A program made the translations under genes and the position numbers. This document shows positions 1 to 9,450 of a DNA stretch of 64,000 nucleotides, one piece after another; position 1 is the stretch's first letter, and every line of letters begins with the position of its first letter. The notes beneath the pieces are model-generated. The model saw nothing but the letters and a program-made list of their open reading frames with translations, searched no databases and was not told the origin of the DNA. Location: NCBI GenBank assembly GCA_031771865.1, contig JASISA010000001.1, positions 62,001-126,000 of the forward strand. Reading direction: 5' to 3'. This stretch comes from Nothophaeocryptopus gaeumannii (taxonomy: Eukaryota > Ascomycota > Dothideomycetes > Mycosphaerellales > Mycosphaerellaceae).

Positions 1-2324
1 GGAACAAATGCATACTCCATGCTCTGATGCAAATCGTTTGCGTCCGAGCTTGGTATGAGATATATGTTCCAGAACTCATCTGCCGTCATGCCCATCATCT
101 CATCACCATTAGAAACGTTGGTCAAGTTGGCAGCGTTAGCCATCTGGCTGCCATCGATCCCGCGATCCAGATTTCCCATGCCATTCAAACCAGGTGCCAG
201 GTCGTGCATGTCGGTGTTAGAGTCGCCGATTATATTGTGAGAAGCCGCGTTCGTACCTCGATTCATGGCAACATTTGGCGCCTGGTCATTCGCATTATTG
301 TGATGAAGCCGGTTCGGCTCTTCTCCGAAGGCGTACGTAAAGTCTGCGTTGCTCTCCATCGGACGAACCTCTTCTGGAGCATTGAAGTCTGGCAAACGAG
401 GGTTTGAGCCAGTGCGCCAATCAGTCGGGTTAGAGTCGAAGCTGGCATAGGCGTTCTCTGCATCCATCTGCATGGCTCCATTGTCAGTCGAAGGGTTCGG
501 AGCAACGGCCGAATCGTGGGCAACATTGTCAGAACCGAGCATCAAATCGCCATTTGGTCCAGCACCCATCATGCTCACGTCGTTGGAATTTTGTGTCGTA
601 TTGATCATGTCACTGTCAAAGCCGTTGTTGTGCATCTGAGTACCGGCGTTTGTGCTTTGTTGCATTCCCTCCGCCCCATCAAGACCTGGCGTCTGGCAAT
701 TGAAGAACATGCCATCAGTGACCGGCGGGAGGCCGTCGAGGTCACCTACCGTGAAGTTCAAATCGACGTCTGCGGACGCATTGGGTGTCGCAGCCGGCAG
801 TGCTGACAGAGACACCATGTTGGAAGAATCGTAGGAAAGTTGATCTGACCCTTGATGAATCCAAGAGCCATTCGACATGAGCATGGCGTTCTGTTGTGAA
901 GGGTAAGGGTACGACGGCGTCGTTTGGTGAGGAACAAAGGAATTGGGAAAGCCCGGAGTGTAATGTGGTGGTGCTTGATGCGCACGCGAAGGAATTTGTG
1001 GAGCAGTCACCATTGCGGTGTGGTCCATAGGCTTTGGAGCCTCTTGTGGGATCTGCGGCTGTTCACGTTGTTGCTGGCTTGTCGATGGAGTGGCGGCCTG
1101 TGTCTGAGATGTAGAATGTTGCTGCGGTTGCACGCCTCTGACCACTTGATCGACGGGAGGCAAAATCTTCATCTCCTCTTCGTGATAACCCAAAAACTCT
1201 TTGTAATCTTTCGTTGGCAGTCCCTCTTTGATGAGCCTAATGTTTTCGAATGTCACGTCTAGTGCAGCCCTTCTGTGCTTGAGAACACTCGTCCACATGA
1301 CTTCCCACTCTGGACTCATGATGTCCTTCTCGTTTGCCGGGTCACGATTCTTCGCCTGTTCGCCAGGAAGCTGAAGGAGGTTCGGCATGAATCGAGAAGC
1401 CTTCAACACCAGCCTTGAAGCCCAGATCCGAAGATTCCGTCCCGCAATGCCATCGCCATCGACGTTGTTAATGTGGCCAAGGAAGTGAGGATGAGGCATA
1501 ATTCGCGGGTCTTGGTTAGCAGCGGAAGGCGCTCGGTACTCAAATTCCCCAAGACACTTCTGCACAATAGCAGACAGGTCTATGTGGTCCTCGTGCGGTT
1601 TCTGGTCGCGGTCGATCATCGTCAAATAGCCATAGTAGGAGGCAATGAAGCAGCCCAAAGAGGAATACAGGAGGGTGTCAATACGAACGTGGCTGTATGT
1701 TCCACCTTGGTTGTCTCGCACGCCCAAAGCCAAGTCCGGCAAGTGGTGCATTGGCGACGTCCCTTCTCTGTACCACGCAGTGATCGGAACATGTTGATAT
1801 TGGGAGAAGAGTCGGTCCCACGCCTTGTAAAGCCGCTCATGCCGAAAACTAATCCTGACGGTGTCCCGACTGTCGCGAAGACCCACAAGCCCCGCCTCTT
1901 CAGTTTCCTGAAGTAGCGCCCCTTCGACCTTCATCAGTGCCAAGACCGGGACTCGAAGTTCGTAGTCGCCCATCTTCCGACAACGGAGTGGGCATCCAGC
2001 TGGGAAGTAGTCTTGCTTCCCCAGTTCCTCGCTCAGTTCCTGACCAGGTTGCAAGAAATTATCGATGAAGATAGTAATTTTGCAAGAATTCGCTATTCGC
2101 TTCTTCCAGAATGCGGCCTGCTTCGCAAGCCTCGCCCAACGATACGGGTCCGTGATTTCCAATGTTGCGCTTGGACGGTCAATGACCAAATTCTGATAAT
2201 TGGAGATATGCTCGGGGGAGTGGGAATGCAGTTCGTCGAAAGTGCGGAAGTGCTTTGGCAATTGCCACGTCCGCTCCTGGACGGCCGCCGCGACTGAGCC
2301 GACGGGCATGTTGCCTGATGCCAT
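1..2324 (-). CDS. Unknown protein, N-terminal 774 residues (runs off the left edge)
   Basis: A single open frame reads leftward from ATG 2322-2324 to the window edge without a stop. An in-frame TGA lies immediately upstream (2325-2327), so the start is firm. I do not recognise the family. The first ~400 residues look globular and mixed, with many W, F and Y (for example FRTFDELHSHSPEHISNYQN near the start). From about residue 430 the composition changes to Gln/Pro-rich, then to a long Asn/Met/Asp/Gly-rich tail with repeats of the NNGFDSDM and NAMLMSNGS sort. This is typical of intrinsically disordered activation or prion-like regions. No membrane segment, signal peptide or zinc motif is visible. 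The C-terminus lies outside the window. A regulatory or scaffold role is only a guess from composition. Confidence 0.75.
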   Translation of the reverse strand, partial: MASGNMPVGSVAAAVQERTWQLPKHFRTFDELHSHSPEHISNYQNLVIDRPSATLEITDPYRWARLAKQAAFWKKRIANSCKITIFIDNFLQPGQELSEELGKQDYFPAGCPLRCRKMGDYELRVPVLALMKVEGALLQETEEAGLVGLRDSRDTVRISFRHERLYKAWDRLFSQYQHVPITAWYREGTSPMHHLPDLALGVRDNQGGTYSHVRIDTLLYSSLGCFIASYYGYLTMIDRDQKPHEDHIDLSAIVQKCLGEFEYRAPSAANQDPRIMPHPHFLGHINNVDGDGIAGRNLRIWASRLVLKASRFMPNLLQLPGEQAKNRDPANEKDIMSPEWEVMWTSVLKHRRAALDVTFENIRLIKEGLPTKDYKEFLGYHEEEMKILPPVDQVVRGVQPQQHSTSQTQAATPSTSQQQREQPQIPQEAPKPMDHTAMVTAPQIPSRAHQAPPHYTPGFPNSFVPHQTTPSYPYPSQQNAMLMSNGSWIHQGSDQLSYDSSNMVSLSALPAATPNASADVDLNFTVGDLDGLPPVTDGMFFNCQTPGLDGAEGMQQSTNAGTQMHNNGFDSDMINTTQNSNDVSMMGAGPNGDLMLGSDNVAHDSAVAPNPSTDNGAMQMDAENAYASFDSNPTDWRTGSNPRLPDFNAPEEVRPMESNADFTYAFGEEPNRLHHNNANDQAPNVAMNRGTNAASHNIIGDSNTDMHDLAPGLNGMGNLDRGIDGSQMANAANLTNVSNGDEMMGMTADEFWNIYLIPSSDANDLHQSMEYAFV

Positions 2325-2788
2325 TCACAAGATGGAGGAAAAGGTTGTCGAGAGTACGGCTGTTGCTTGCTGATTAGGTATCGGTCGCCTGTCAGTTTTG
2401 AGAAGTGCTGTTCACCGTGTTGAGCTGCTAGTGGTATGTATGGAACCTTCGAAGGTAGTCATCGTGAAGAGCAAGGATACGATAATATACTTCCCCATGC
2501 GATTTTCGCTTGTCCTCATGCTTCGCCTTTGGCTCGTACTGTCCTCAGACAGATCCCCAAAAAAACGAAATAAATGAATCTTGGGACCTGGGGATGTTGT
2601 CCTCAAACATTAAGCCACTTACGGACAGTATTCAGCATCAATCATATCCATCTGGGCGGTGCGTCTGCTTCCGACAGAGAATGGCATCTACACAGAAGGT
2701 TCGTCTCGTGCGGCTCTTGCCACGAGGTACCACATGGTAAGCACGAACAGGAAACAGTGGCCCAATAACAGCATTATGATCTTCACGA
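2325..2788. other. Intergenic, 464 nt
   Basis: This lies between the start of the unknown left-edge gene and the stop of NAF1, both transcribed leftward. It must hold the promoter of the former and the terminator of the latter. Only short non-coding-looking ORFs occur. I see no RNA gene or repeat. Confidence 0.5.
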
Positions 2789-5008
2789 TTACTGTTGTCC
2801 CAACTTCTTCAAGATCTCGCCGATGTCGATTTGAGGCGCTTTCGCGGGCTGCTGAGATGCGCCGCTCGCGCCATAGGCCGGAGCAGGCTGCTGGTATTGG
2901 TGAGGTTGTTGCTGTTGAGCCTGGTAAGCGCCATATGCCGGATGCGTATACGGCGGTTGTGCCTGAGTTTGCTGCGGCGGATAGAAACTCGGGTTGGCAT
3001 ACCCACCAGCCGGCATCTGGGCGCCTGGGGATACTCGCGCGGCTTGCTGACCACCATAGTAGCCCGCACCCAGCGGCGGTGGGGTTTGTGGCGCTGTGTT
3101 GCTATACGGGAAGTTGCAGGCGTTGGGCTGGTACGACTGGTGCGGCTGTTGTTGGTACCGATCGTGGCCTTGATATTGCTGCATAGGCGGCTGCGAGTAC
3201 GATGTTGCTGGCGTTGCGTGGGGCATCTGAGGAGTCGACTGTGTGCTGGGGTAATGAGAGTGACCGTCTCTTCGACCCAGAAAGTCGTTCGCGTTGCCTC
3301 GTGGCTGATAGCCGCCACGGAAACCACCACGGTCTCCCCGCTGGCCACGCGACTCGAAGCCTCCACGGCCTCTGCCGCGATCGCCTCGCCCTCTGCCTCG
3401 ATCTCCGCGACCTCGATCACCACGGCCTCTACCCCGGCCTCGATCGAACGGCTGCGGCGGACGAGGTGGTGGAGGAACGCCCATCATCTCACTGAGATTG
3501 TCCGGCCGGGTCAGCCTTGTATAGGTCTCATTGGTTGCATCGGTATCATCGTAATCCAATCCACCGCCGTAGCTGTGAGCAGGCGCGTCGCCGCCTCTGA
3601 CAAATGACGGCGTGTCATCGTTGCTGCGTGTGTCGAATGTTGGAGGGCGTTCATTGAAAGCGCTGCGCGTGAGACCTCCCCGTCCAGCTCTCTTTGCCTG
3701 CTTCTTTTGGCGTTTGTACTCTGCCTCCTTCTCGTCATCCGAGAACTCTAATTCATCTTCATCGACTTCTTCATCATGTATGTTGGAAGCGTCGGTGCCT
3801 TTGAGATTCTTGAGCGGTTGCGTGAAGACGAATGTGCTATGAGTGTCGACGTAGTAGATCTGGGTGCCGAAGTCGAGACCAGCATCCTCGATCTCCTTCG
3901 CGTTGGTGAACGCGACACTGTACAGAGGCTCTTGCACCCTGCCAAACGTCTCGGCTACAGCACCGATAACCTCACGCTTGTCGTTGCAGAGCACTGACCC
4001 GCTTTCAAGGACCTGGATCTCTCCAGGGTTGGCGCCTTTGATGAGCACCATGTTCTCGACAGTCCGCTCGACTGTGCCAAGAGGGGAGATCTGCATGTCG
4101 GGGGTGATGACAACATCCGGCTTTGCGATGATTACCTCCTTGACCTCGTTTGCAGTACGGGGCTGATAGTCAATGCTGGTCTTGGCCTTTTTATCGTCAC
4201 CTCCATCATCGCCATCACCGGACATCAGAATCTTGGCGGCAGTCGCAGGGTCGAGCATTCTATACCCGCCATCGCTCCCGCTGTCCGATTCGTCTGACGA
4301 GTCGTCGGAGGATGTATCAGAGTCTGAAGAAGACTCCGCGTCTGATGTGTCGTACTGCCACTCGGCCCCTTGGTCCTCCTTTTGAGCGGCTGCTGCTGCC
4401 ATGAACTCGACATCATCCATCGGCTGTGACGGCCGTGAGAGCAGACCATCAGTGTCTAGCATTAAGACCTCTTTGCTGGATGAGGCTACAGGCTCCTCCT
4501 CCTCCTCCTTAACACCGACAATGCTATTACTTTGCCCATTGACCTCATGCGCCACGGGCACCTCATGCTCCACCGCGGTTGTCTCGTTCAACACTTGATC
4601 TTCTTGAGGATCAAGAGATCCCTTCTGAGGTGGAGCCACCAGCTCATCGCCATGTGATATCGCTTCCGCCGGCACGCCATCTATAGATTGCTCGCTTACC
4701 TCTTCCTGTGGTGATTGCAGCACCTTGATGCTACTGCGCTCAGGCGGCGCAAAGGTTGGCGGAGGGCCCGATGCTGATGAGCTTGGCTGCGCACTGATCT
4801 GCTCTACGCCAACTGAGGCTTCGACATTGTTGGGTGCGGTCTGACCCTTCGCTGGTCTGTTGCTGCCGTAGACATCGTCCCAATCTTCCTCGTCCATCTC
4901 GTCGCGGGTGTCTGTGGTGATGTCGAGGGGAGCTTCGAGGCGGACGCGCTTTGCCGGGCGTGATTCGTCGGGGTCTCGAAGGTCGTGCTCGTCTATTGCG
5001 CCGTCCAT
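2789..5008 (-). CDS. naf1: NAF1, H/ACA snoRNP assembly factor
   Basis: Nuclear factor that loads the Cbf5/dyskerin core onto nascent H/ACA snoRNAs before being exchanged for Gar1. The 739-residue protein has an acidic, Ser/Asp-rich N-terminal half (runs such as SSSDSDTSSDDSSDESDSGS). A Gar1/Naf1 beta-barrel follows at about residues 285-440 (motifs ISPLGTVE, VLESGSVLC, EVIGAVAETFG, LDFGTQIYYV), then an acidic/lysine linker. Next come RG/RGG repeats at about 530-600 and a long Pro/Gln/Tyr-rich tail. The frame stays open upstream to 5230, but ATG 5008 is preferred because the following residues (MDGAIDEHDLRDPDESRPAK) look like a normal start and the upstream part overlaps the promoter of the divergent ALG9. 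One exon, no intron needed. The domain order matches fungal Naf1, so identity is secure. The exact start is less so. Confidence 0.9.
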   Translation of the reverse strand: MDGAIDEHDLRDPDESRPAKRVRLEAPLDITTDTRDEMDEEDWDDVYGSNRPAKGQTAPNNVEASVGVEQISAQPSSSASGPPPTFAPPERSSIKVLQSPQEEVSEQSIDGVPAEAISHGDELVAPPQKGSLDPQEDQVLNETTAVEHEVPVAHEVNGQSNSIVGVKEEEEEPVASSSKEVLMLDTDGLLSRPSQPMDDVEFMAAAAAQKEDQGAEWQYDTSDAESSSDSDTSSDDSSDESDSGSDGGYRMLDPATAAKILMSGDGDDGGDDKKAKTSIDYQPRTANEVKEVIIAKPDVVITPDMQISPLGTVERTVENMVLIKGANPGEIQVLESGSVLCNDKREVIGAVAETFGRVQEPLYSVAFTNAKEIEDAGLDFGTQIYYVDTHSTFVFTQPLKNLKGTDASNIHDEEVDEDELEFSDDEKEAEYKRQKKQAKRAGRGGLTRSAFNERPPTFDTRSNDDTPSFVRGGDAPAHSYGGGLDYDDTDATNETYTRLTRPDNLSEMMGVPPPPRPPQPFDRGRGRGRGDRGRGDRGRGRGDRGRGRGGFESRGQRGDRGGFRGGYQPRGNANDFLGRRDGHSHYPSTQSTPQMPHATPATSYSQPPMQQYQGHDRYQQQPHQSYQPNACNFPYSNTAPQTPPPLGAGYYGGQQAARVSPGAQMPAGGYANPSFYPPQQTQAQPPYTHPAYGAYQAQQQQPHQYQQPAPAYGASGASQQPAKAPQIDIGEILKKLGQQ

Positions 5009-5209
5009 ACTCAATACATATCGCACAAGGAATTCTGAACAATTCTGCAAAAGAAGCGTGTAATTGGAGTTGTTGATGTTCGGCTTGAAAGTTTCTCGAA
5101 ATCCAAGCCTGTGGACGTCATTCGGTGCACGCACGGGCCAGCGTCTCCTTAATCTCACGACCGACAGACTATTGTAAACGTTTTCTTCAAACAGGAAGAG
5201 GCCATCAAT
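5009..5209. promoter_or_regulatory. Bidirectional promoter between naf1 and alg9
   Basis: Only 201 bp separate the two divergent start codons, so both genes must share this promoter, and their 5' UTRs may overlap. The NAF1 frame stays open across it, which argues for caution about its true start. Confidence 0.6.
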
Positions 5210-7136
5210 ATGGCTCCAATCACCCTTCAAAAGAATAATCGGCCTAGGAAAGCATCACGATCACCACATCGACCTACCAAGCTGCCATCGGGCACGCCGT
5301 GAGTGCTTCCACCTGTCAACAACTAACTAGACGCATACTCATACTCACAGGTCAAACAGCGGAGTGACGACGGCACCATACCACGTCGAACCTGTCATAG
5401 CATTCTATATCTTCTTCGCAGCACACACTCTTGCTGCTCTTTATAGCCCAATTCAGGACTGTGATGAAGTCTTCAATTACTGGGAACCGACACACTACCT
5501 CAGTCACGGCCATGGCTTTCAGACTTGGGAGTACTCGCCGGACTATGCTATCCGATCCTGGACCTACACTGGACTGCACGCCTTGATCAACTTGGCCGCG
5601 AAGGTGCTGCCTTTTGCATCTTCGAAACCAAAAGTACTGCAATTCTACATTTTGAGGGTCGGCCTAGGCGCCGTCTGCGCCGTCTGCGAATCGCGCCTCT
5701 TCTCCAAGATTACTGCCGCCCTCAACCCGAGAGTCGCAATCTTCTACCTGTTCATCACTGTTACATCACCGGGCATGTATCATGCCGCCGTCGCCTTCCT
5801 ACCAAGCAGCTTTGCCATGTATTTTGTCATCCTTGGCATGGCCGCATTCATGGACTGGCGTGGAGGCCTTCGCACAGCCCAAGGCATCTTCTGCATCGGC
5901 ACTGGCGCCTTGATTGGATGGCCTTTTGCAGCAGCCATGGCTGCTCCCTTCTTGATCGAAGAGCTTCTTCTTGCCTCAATCAGCGACTCCGAAGGCATGA
6001 AGGGACTGTTCTTCCGTGTGATCGATGGAGTCATTCGCACCTCGCTCGTCCTCGCTGTTCAACTTGGCATTGACATGTACTTCTACAAGAAGTTCGTCTT
6101 CGTACCTCTGAACATTGTACTCTACAATGTTTTCAGCAGCAAGGGCCCGGATCTCTATGGTACGGAACCTTGGCACTTTTACCTCAGGAACCTGTTCTTG
6201 AACTTCCACGTCTGGCTTGTCCTCGCAATCGTCTCCATGCCTCTACTGCTTGTGCAGCACATCTTCCGAGCGAAAGGCAGTATGAGGTCGAGCTACCTTC
6301 GCGGAATCATCTTCCTCTCTCCCTTCTACCTCTGGCTGGCCATCTTCACTCTACAGCCACACAAGGAAGAGAGGTTCATGTATCCGGCATATCCTGCACT
6401 GGCTCTCAATGCGGCTGTGACTTTCCACATTTTACTGGCCAATCTAGGCTCAAACGATCCCAGAGACGTGATCAGCAAGATTCCTGTGCAAATGCGATTC
6501 CTTGCCATCCTTGGCTTCGTTTCTATCGCCACAGCTGTAGCCGCCTTCCGCACTATTGGCACCATCACAGCCTACAACGCGCCACTTTCGATATACGAGC
6601 CTCTCCATCGCCCTGGTGTCTCAAGTCCTGGCGATCAGGTCTGTCTCGGCAAGGAATGGTACCGCTTTCCCTCGCATTATCTCCTTCCGGAGGGCGTACG
6701 TGCAAAGTTTGTCCGCAGCGAGTTCAAGGGCCTGCTTCCAGGCGAATTTTCCGAGGCAACTCAAGGCTTTGGTCTGTTTGCGGGCAGTTGGCTGACACCG
6801 CCTGGCATGAACGATGAAAATCGCGAGGATGTTGGCAAGTACACAGATCTCAAGCGCTGCAACTTCCTGGTAGACGTCAACTTGCCAAGCACCGAGTCAA
6901 CACCACTGGAGCCGAACCACATCGCAGACGAGAAGTCCTGGGAGAAGGTCAAATGTCTGCCTTATCTGGACTCGTCAGCGACTGGCATCCTAGGAAGGCT
7001 TGGCTGGGTCCCAGACTTACCATTCATTCCACTCAAGTTCAAGCGGGTATATGGCGACTACTGCCTGCTCAGACGTCGGAAACAGACGTCGTTTGATGCC
7101 GAACAAGCACTTCCTAATATCGAGACATTGTTGTAG
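5210..7136 (+). CDS. alg9: ALG9-type alpha-1,2-mannosyltransferase (GT22)
   Basis: ER-membrane enzyme that adds alpha-1,2-mannose from dolichyl-phosphate-mannose to the lumenal lipid-linked oligosaccharide of N-glycosylation. Exons 5210-5298 and 5351-7136 (intron 52 nt, GTGAGT...CTCACAG, branch CTAAC) give 624 residues. The family signature DCDEVFNYWEPTHYLSHGHG is close to the N-terminus, followed by GFQTWEYSP. The conserved GT22 motif HKEERFMYPAYP lies in the middle, and there are eight or more hydrophobic segments. The C-terminal lumenal part is soluble-looking. These motifs fit Alg9 better than the GPI mannosyltransferases Gpi10/Smp3 or Alg12. The N-terminus before the first membrane segment is short and basic. 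Divergent from naf1 with 201 bp between starts. Ends with TAG, which shows that UAG is a normal stop here. Confidence 0.92.
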
Positions 7137-7552
7137 ACCTTCGCAATAAAGTGCCCAGAATTAACGTTTGGCGACAAGAATACCGACCTTAGCCCAACAA
7201 GCATCAGCCCATGGCATGTTCCGCACGCATTACCTTTTGGATCTCGAGGAAGCCGACATTTGATCCAGAAGACATGGATCTTGGAAACAGGTGGTGCACC
7301 TATGGAACATCTAATTGGCTGCGGTTCTCTTTGCCTAATGAGGAATGGCTTGGATATCACAGTAGAAAGCGGCCAAGAAGTACCTCTGCCCGAGGAGTAG
7401 ACAGCTCCTGTGGAGGTTGCGTCACTAGTTCCTTATCGCGGTATGTCATTTGGATGCTCTTCCAGACCTCATCTGCTCTCCAATATGGCTGACTTTCAAG
7501 AACTTAATATGGTCCTTGATCTTCACAAACATTGTTGGAAGTCATCGCGAAT
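7137..7552. other. Intergenic, 416 nt
   Basis: Contains the alg9 terminator and the leader of the next gene. An ATG at 7485 opens a short frame (MADFQELNMVLDLHKHCWK) overlapping the next start. It could be an upstream ORF or an alternative first exon. Confidence 0.4.
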
Positions 7553-8948
7553 ATGCTGGCCGACAACAAGCATATACAGGCTGCCAGGCTCTGGATAAGG
7601 GACAATTGTAACGTGAAGAGCATACAGGCGGTTGCGACACAGCACGACAGTTTAGTGGGGGCAGCAAAGCCATCTTACCTAGCCCTGCTCGTTGTCCTTG
7701 GGTTCGTCTACATTGCGGCGACGCAAATCTCCAAATGGCAAAGACGAATGAATTCAGAACGCCCGCGGTCTCCTGACCCGGAGAAGTCGTCGCCGTTGCA
7801 GAAGCTTAAGCCTGTCGATCGCAAGCCAGGAAGTGAGTGTAAATACAGTGTCTATCATACCAATGTGAACTAAAGAACTTCAAGCTTGGGAACCATCAGA
7901 CTTCAAGCGTCCTTCTGCATCTCCATACCCAGATTGGTCCGTCACCGAGACCAACCCTCTCCCGTACCGTCCATTTCGTTGGGGTGCGTACAACATCACC
8001 CTCGGCATCCGCAACATGCAATGGGACGAATGGATCGAGCTCGACAACCACTACATGCGTTTTCACGCGGACAAGGCTCGCCGAATCGCAGAGCGAGGCT
8101 CAAAATGCTGCCGAACAGATCCCGACCCAAGAGTCTTCAACGGGGCTGTCGAACTTTTAGAAGAACTCGACTCATACCTTCCGCAACGATACCCTTCAAT
8201 GTTCAGAAAAACAGATGTCGGCATCGACAACATCGTTACAAATGAGTCCTTCGACGTCCGAAAATCCCACCTCACTATGAACGGCACCCGCGAAGACCCC
8301 ATGCAACTGTGCGCCCGGCTCATCCAAGACGACCTAGCCATCATGTTTGAGAAGGAAGACGGCCAATATTACCTCCTAGCAGGCGCCATCCTCCTCGCCG
8401 GTTTCTGGCGTCTAGAAGACAAATGGGCCATGCCCCTCTCCGAAATCCACACTTCAGGCGACGTACCTGGCTTCAAAGAGAAGCTAGAAAAGGGCATGAT
8501 GAACTTCTTCCGGCGTGTGAAACCAGAGAACCCCGTATTACGAAATAATTACTTCATCCAAGTTGACGACGATCTCGCCTGGTCCCACTCCATCGGCTCC
8601 GAAGACTCTGACGGTATCTCCTGGGACACGGCACAAAAAGACAAAGCAATCGAGCATCATCATTTCCGCTCGGAACGCCAATCCCTGCGTCGGCTGCCGA
8701 GAAGTGGCGGGGTGGTCTTCACAATTCGGACATATTTCCACCCTATCACCGAGATCGCGCGAGAGCCGGGTGTTCCTGGAAGACTGGCGTCTGCTGTAAG
8801 GAGTTGGGGCGAGGATGTGGGGAGGTATAAGGGGAAGGAAAGGTATGGGGATGTTTTGTTGGAGTACTTGGATCGGAAGCATGAGGAGCAGGTGGATGCG
8901 GGAGTGGACTTGGAAGGGGTGGAGGAGAGGAGGAAGTATCCTTGGTAA
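7553..8948 (+). CDS. HRQ family / DUF3445 protein (heme-dependent oxidative N-demethylase-like)
   Basis: Exons 7553-7832 and 7885-8948 (52-nt intron, GTGAGT donor; an AG at 7875 is also in frame) give 447 residues. After a ~35-residue N-terminus there is one membrane anchor (YLALLVVLGFVYIAATQISKW). The DUF3445/HRQ domain follows, with the block WGAYNITLGIRNMQWDEWIE, then DNHYMRFHADKARRIAERG, and later the conserved stretch YYLLAGAILLAGFWRLEDKW. The bacterial relative is a heme-dependent oxidative N-demethylase. Membrane-anchored fungal members have no established substrate that I know of, so activity is inferred. The start is uncertain: ATG 7553 is the first in frame after a stop at 7517, but an upstream exon using ATG 7485 is possible. 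Confidence 0.8.
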
Positions 8949-8964
8949 AGCAGGAACGAACGAG

Positions 8965-9225
8965 ATGATGTTTTGTGCCTGCTGCTGCAAGAAGGAGTAC
9001 TTCGCAATGGCTGTTTTTTCGGTCTTCACTGTTCTCACTGTCATCGCCGCAGTCCGCAAAATTCGCAAAGTCATGGCGCAGCACCGAGAATTTCAGAGAA
9101 GACTCCCAGATCTCGAAGAGAGAATGGAGGATGGAGATGAGGACGCAATTGACAACGGTGATGAGGATGGAGAGATTGGCTATGGTGATGGTAATGGTCA
9201 TAGCGAGGACAAGGACGAAGATTAG
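8965..9225 (+). CDS. Small membrane protein with Cys cluster and acidic tail (uncertain)
   Basis: An 86-codon ORF starts 17 nt after the DUF3445 stop. It encodes a Cys cluster (MMFCACCCKKEY, a plausible palmitoylation site), one membrane segment (AMAVFSVFTVLTVIAAV), a basic/coiled stretch (RKIRKVMAQHREFQRRL) and an Asp/Glu/Gly-rich tail. It ends at TAG 9223-9225. The same frame continues without another stop to TGA 9361-9363 as acidic and then mixed sequence (DEYEVEDYEGDEESW...). It could be a separate small gene, part of the 3' UTR of the preceding gene, or a frame broken by one stop. GATGAG-type repeats inflate the acidic look. I do not recognise it. Confidence 0.35.
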   Translation: MMFCACCCKKEYFAMAVFSVFTVLTVIAAVRKIRKVMAQHREFQRRLPDLEERMEDGDEDAIDNGDEDGEIGYGDGNGHSEDKDED

Positions 9226-9450
9226 GATGAATATGAGGTCGAAGATTACGAGGGTGATGAGGAAAGCTGGATCGAGGCAACGGTCGACCTGGGACAGTGG
9301 TTGATGCAGAGGTGGGAGCCTTATGTTTGTCGCTCCAGCCAAAAGTATTCATCTGTCTTCTGAAAGATCCATTGACCACGAGCTGCTTCCTTCGGCCCGT
9401 CCACAGCACTGAATCTCACAAGATCTCCTATTCAAATCACTCCCAGGCAT

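Noticed and set aside
2795..3607. 270-codon ORF on the plus strand inside NAF1
   Set aside because: Antisense shadow of the RG- and Pro/Gln-rich tail of NAF1. Leu/Arg-rich with no domain.
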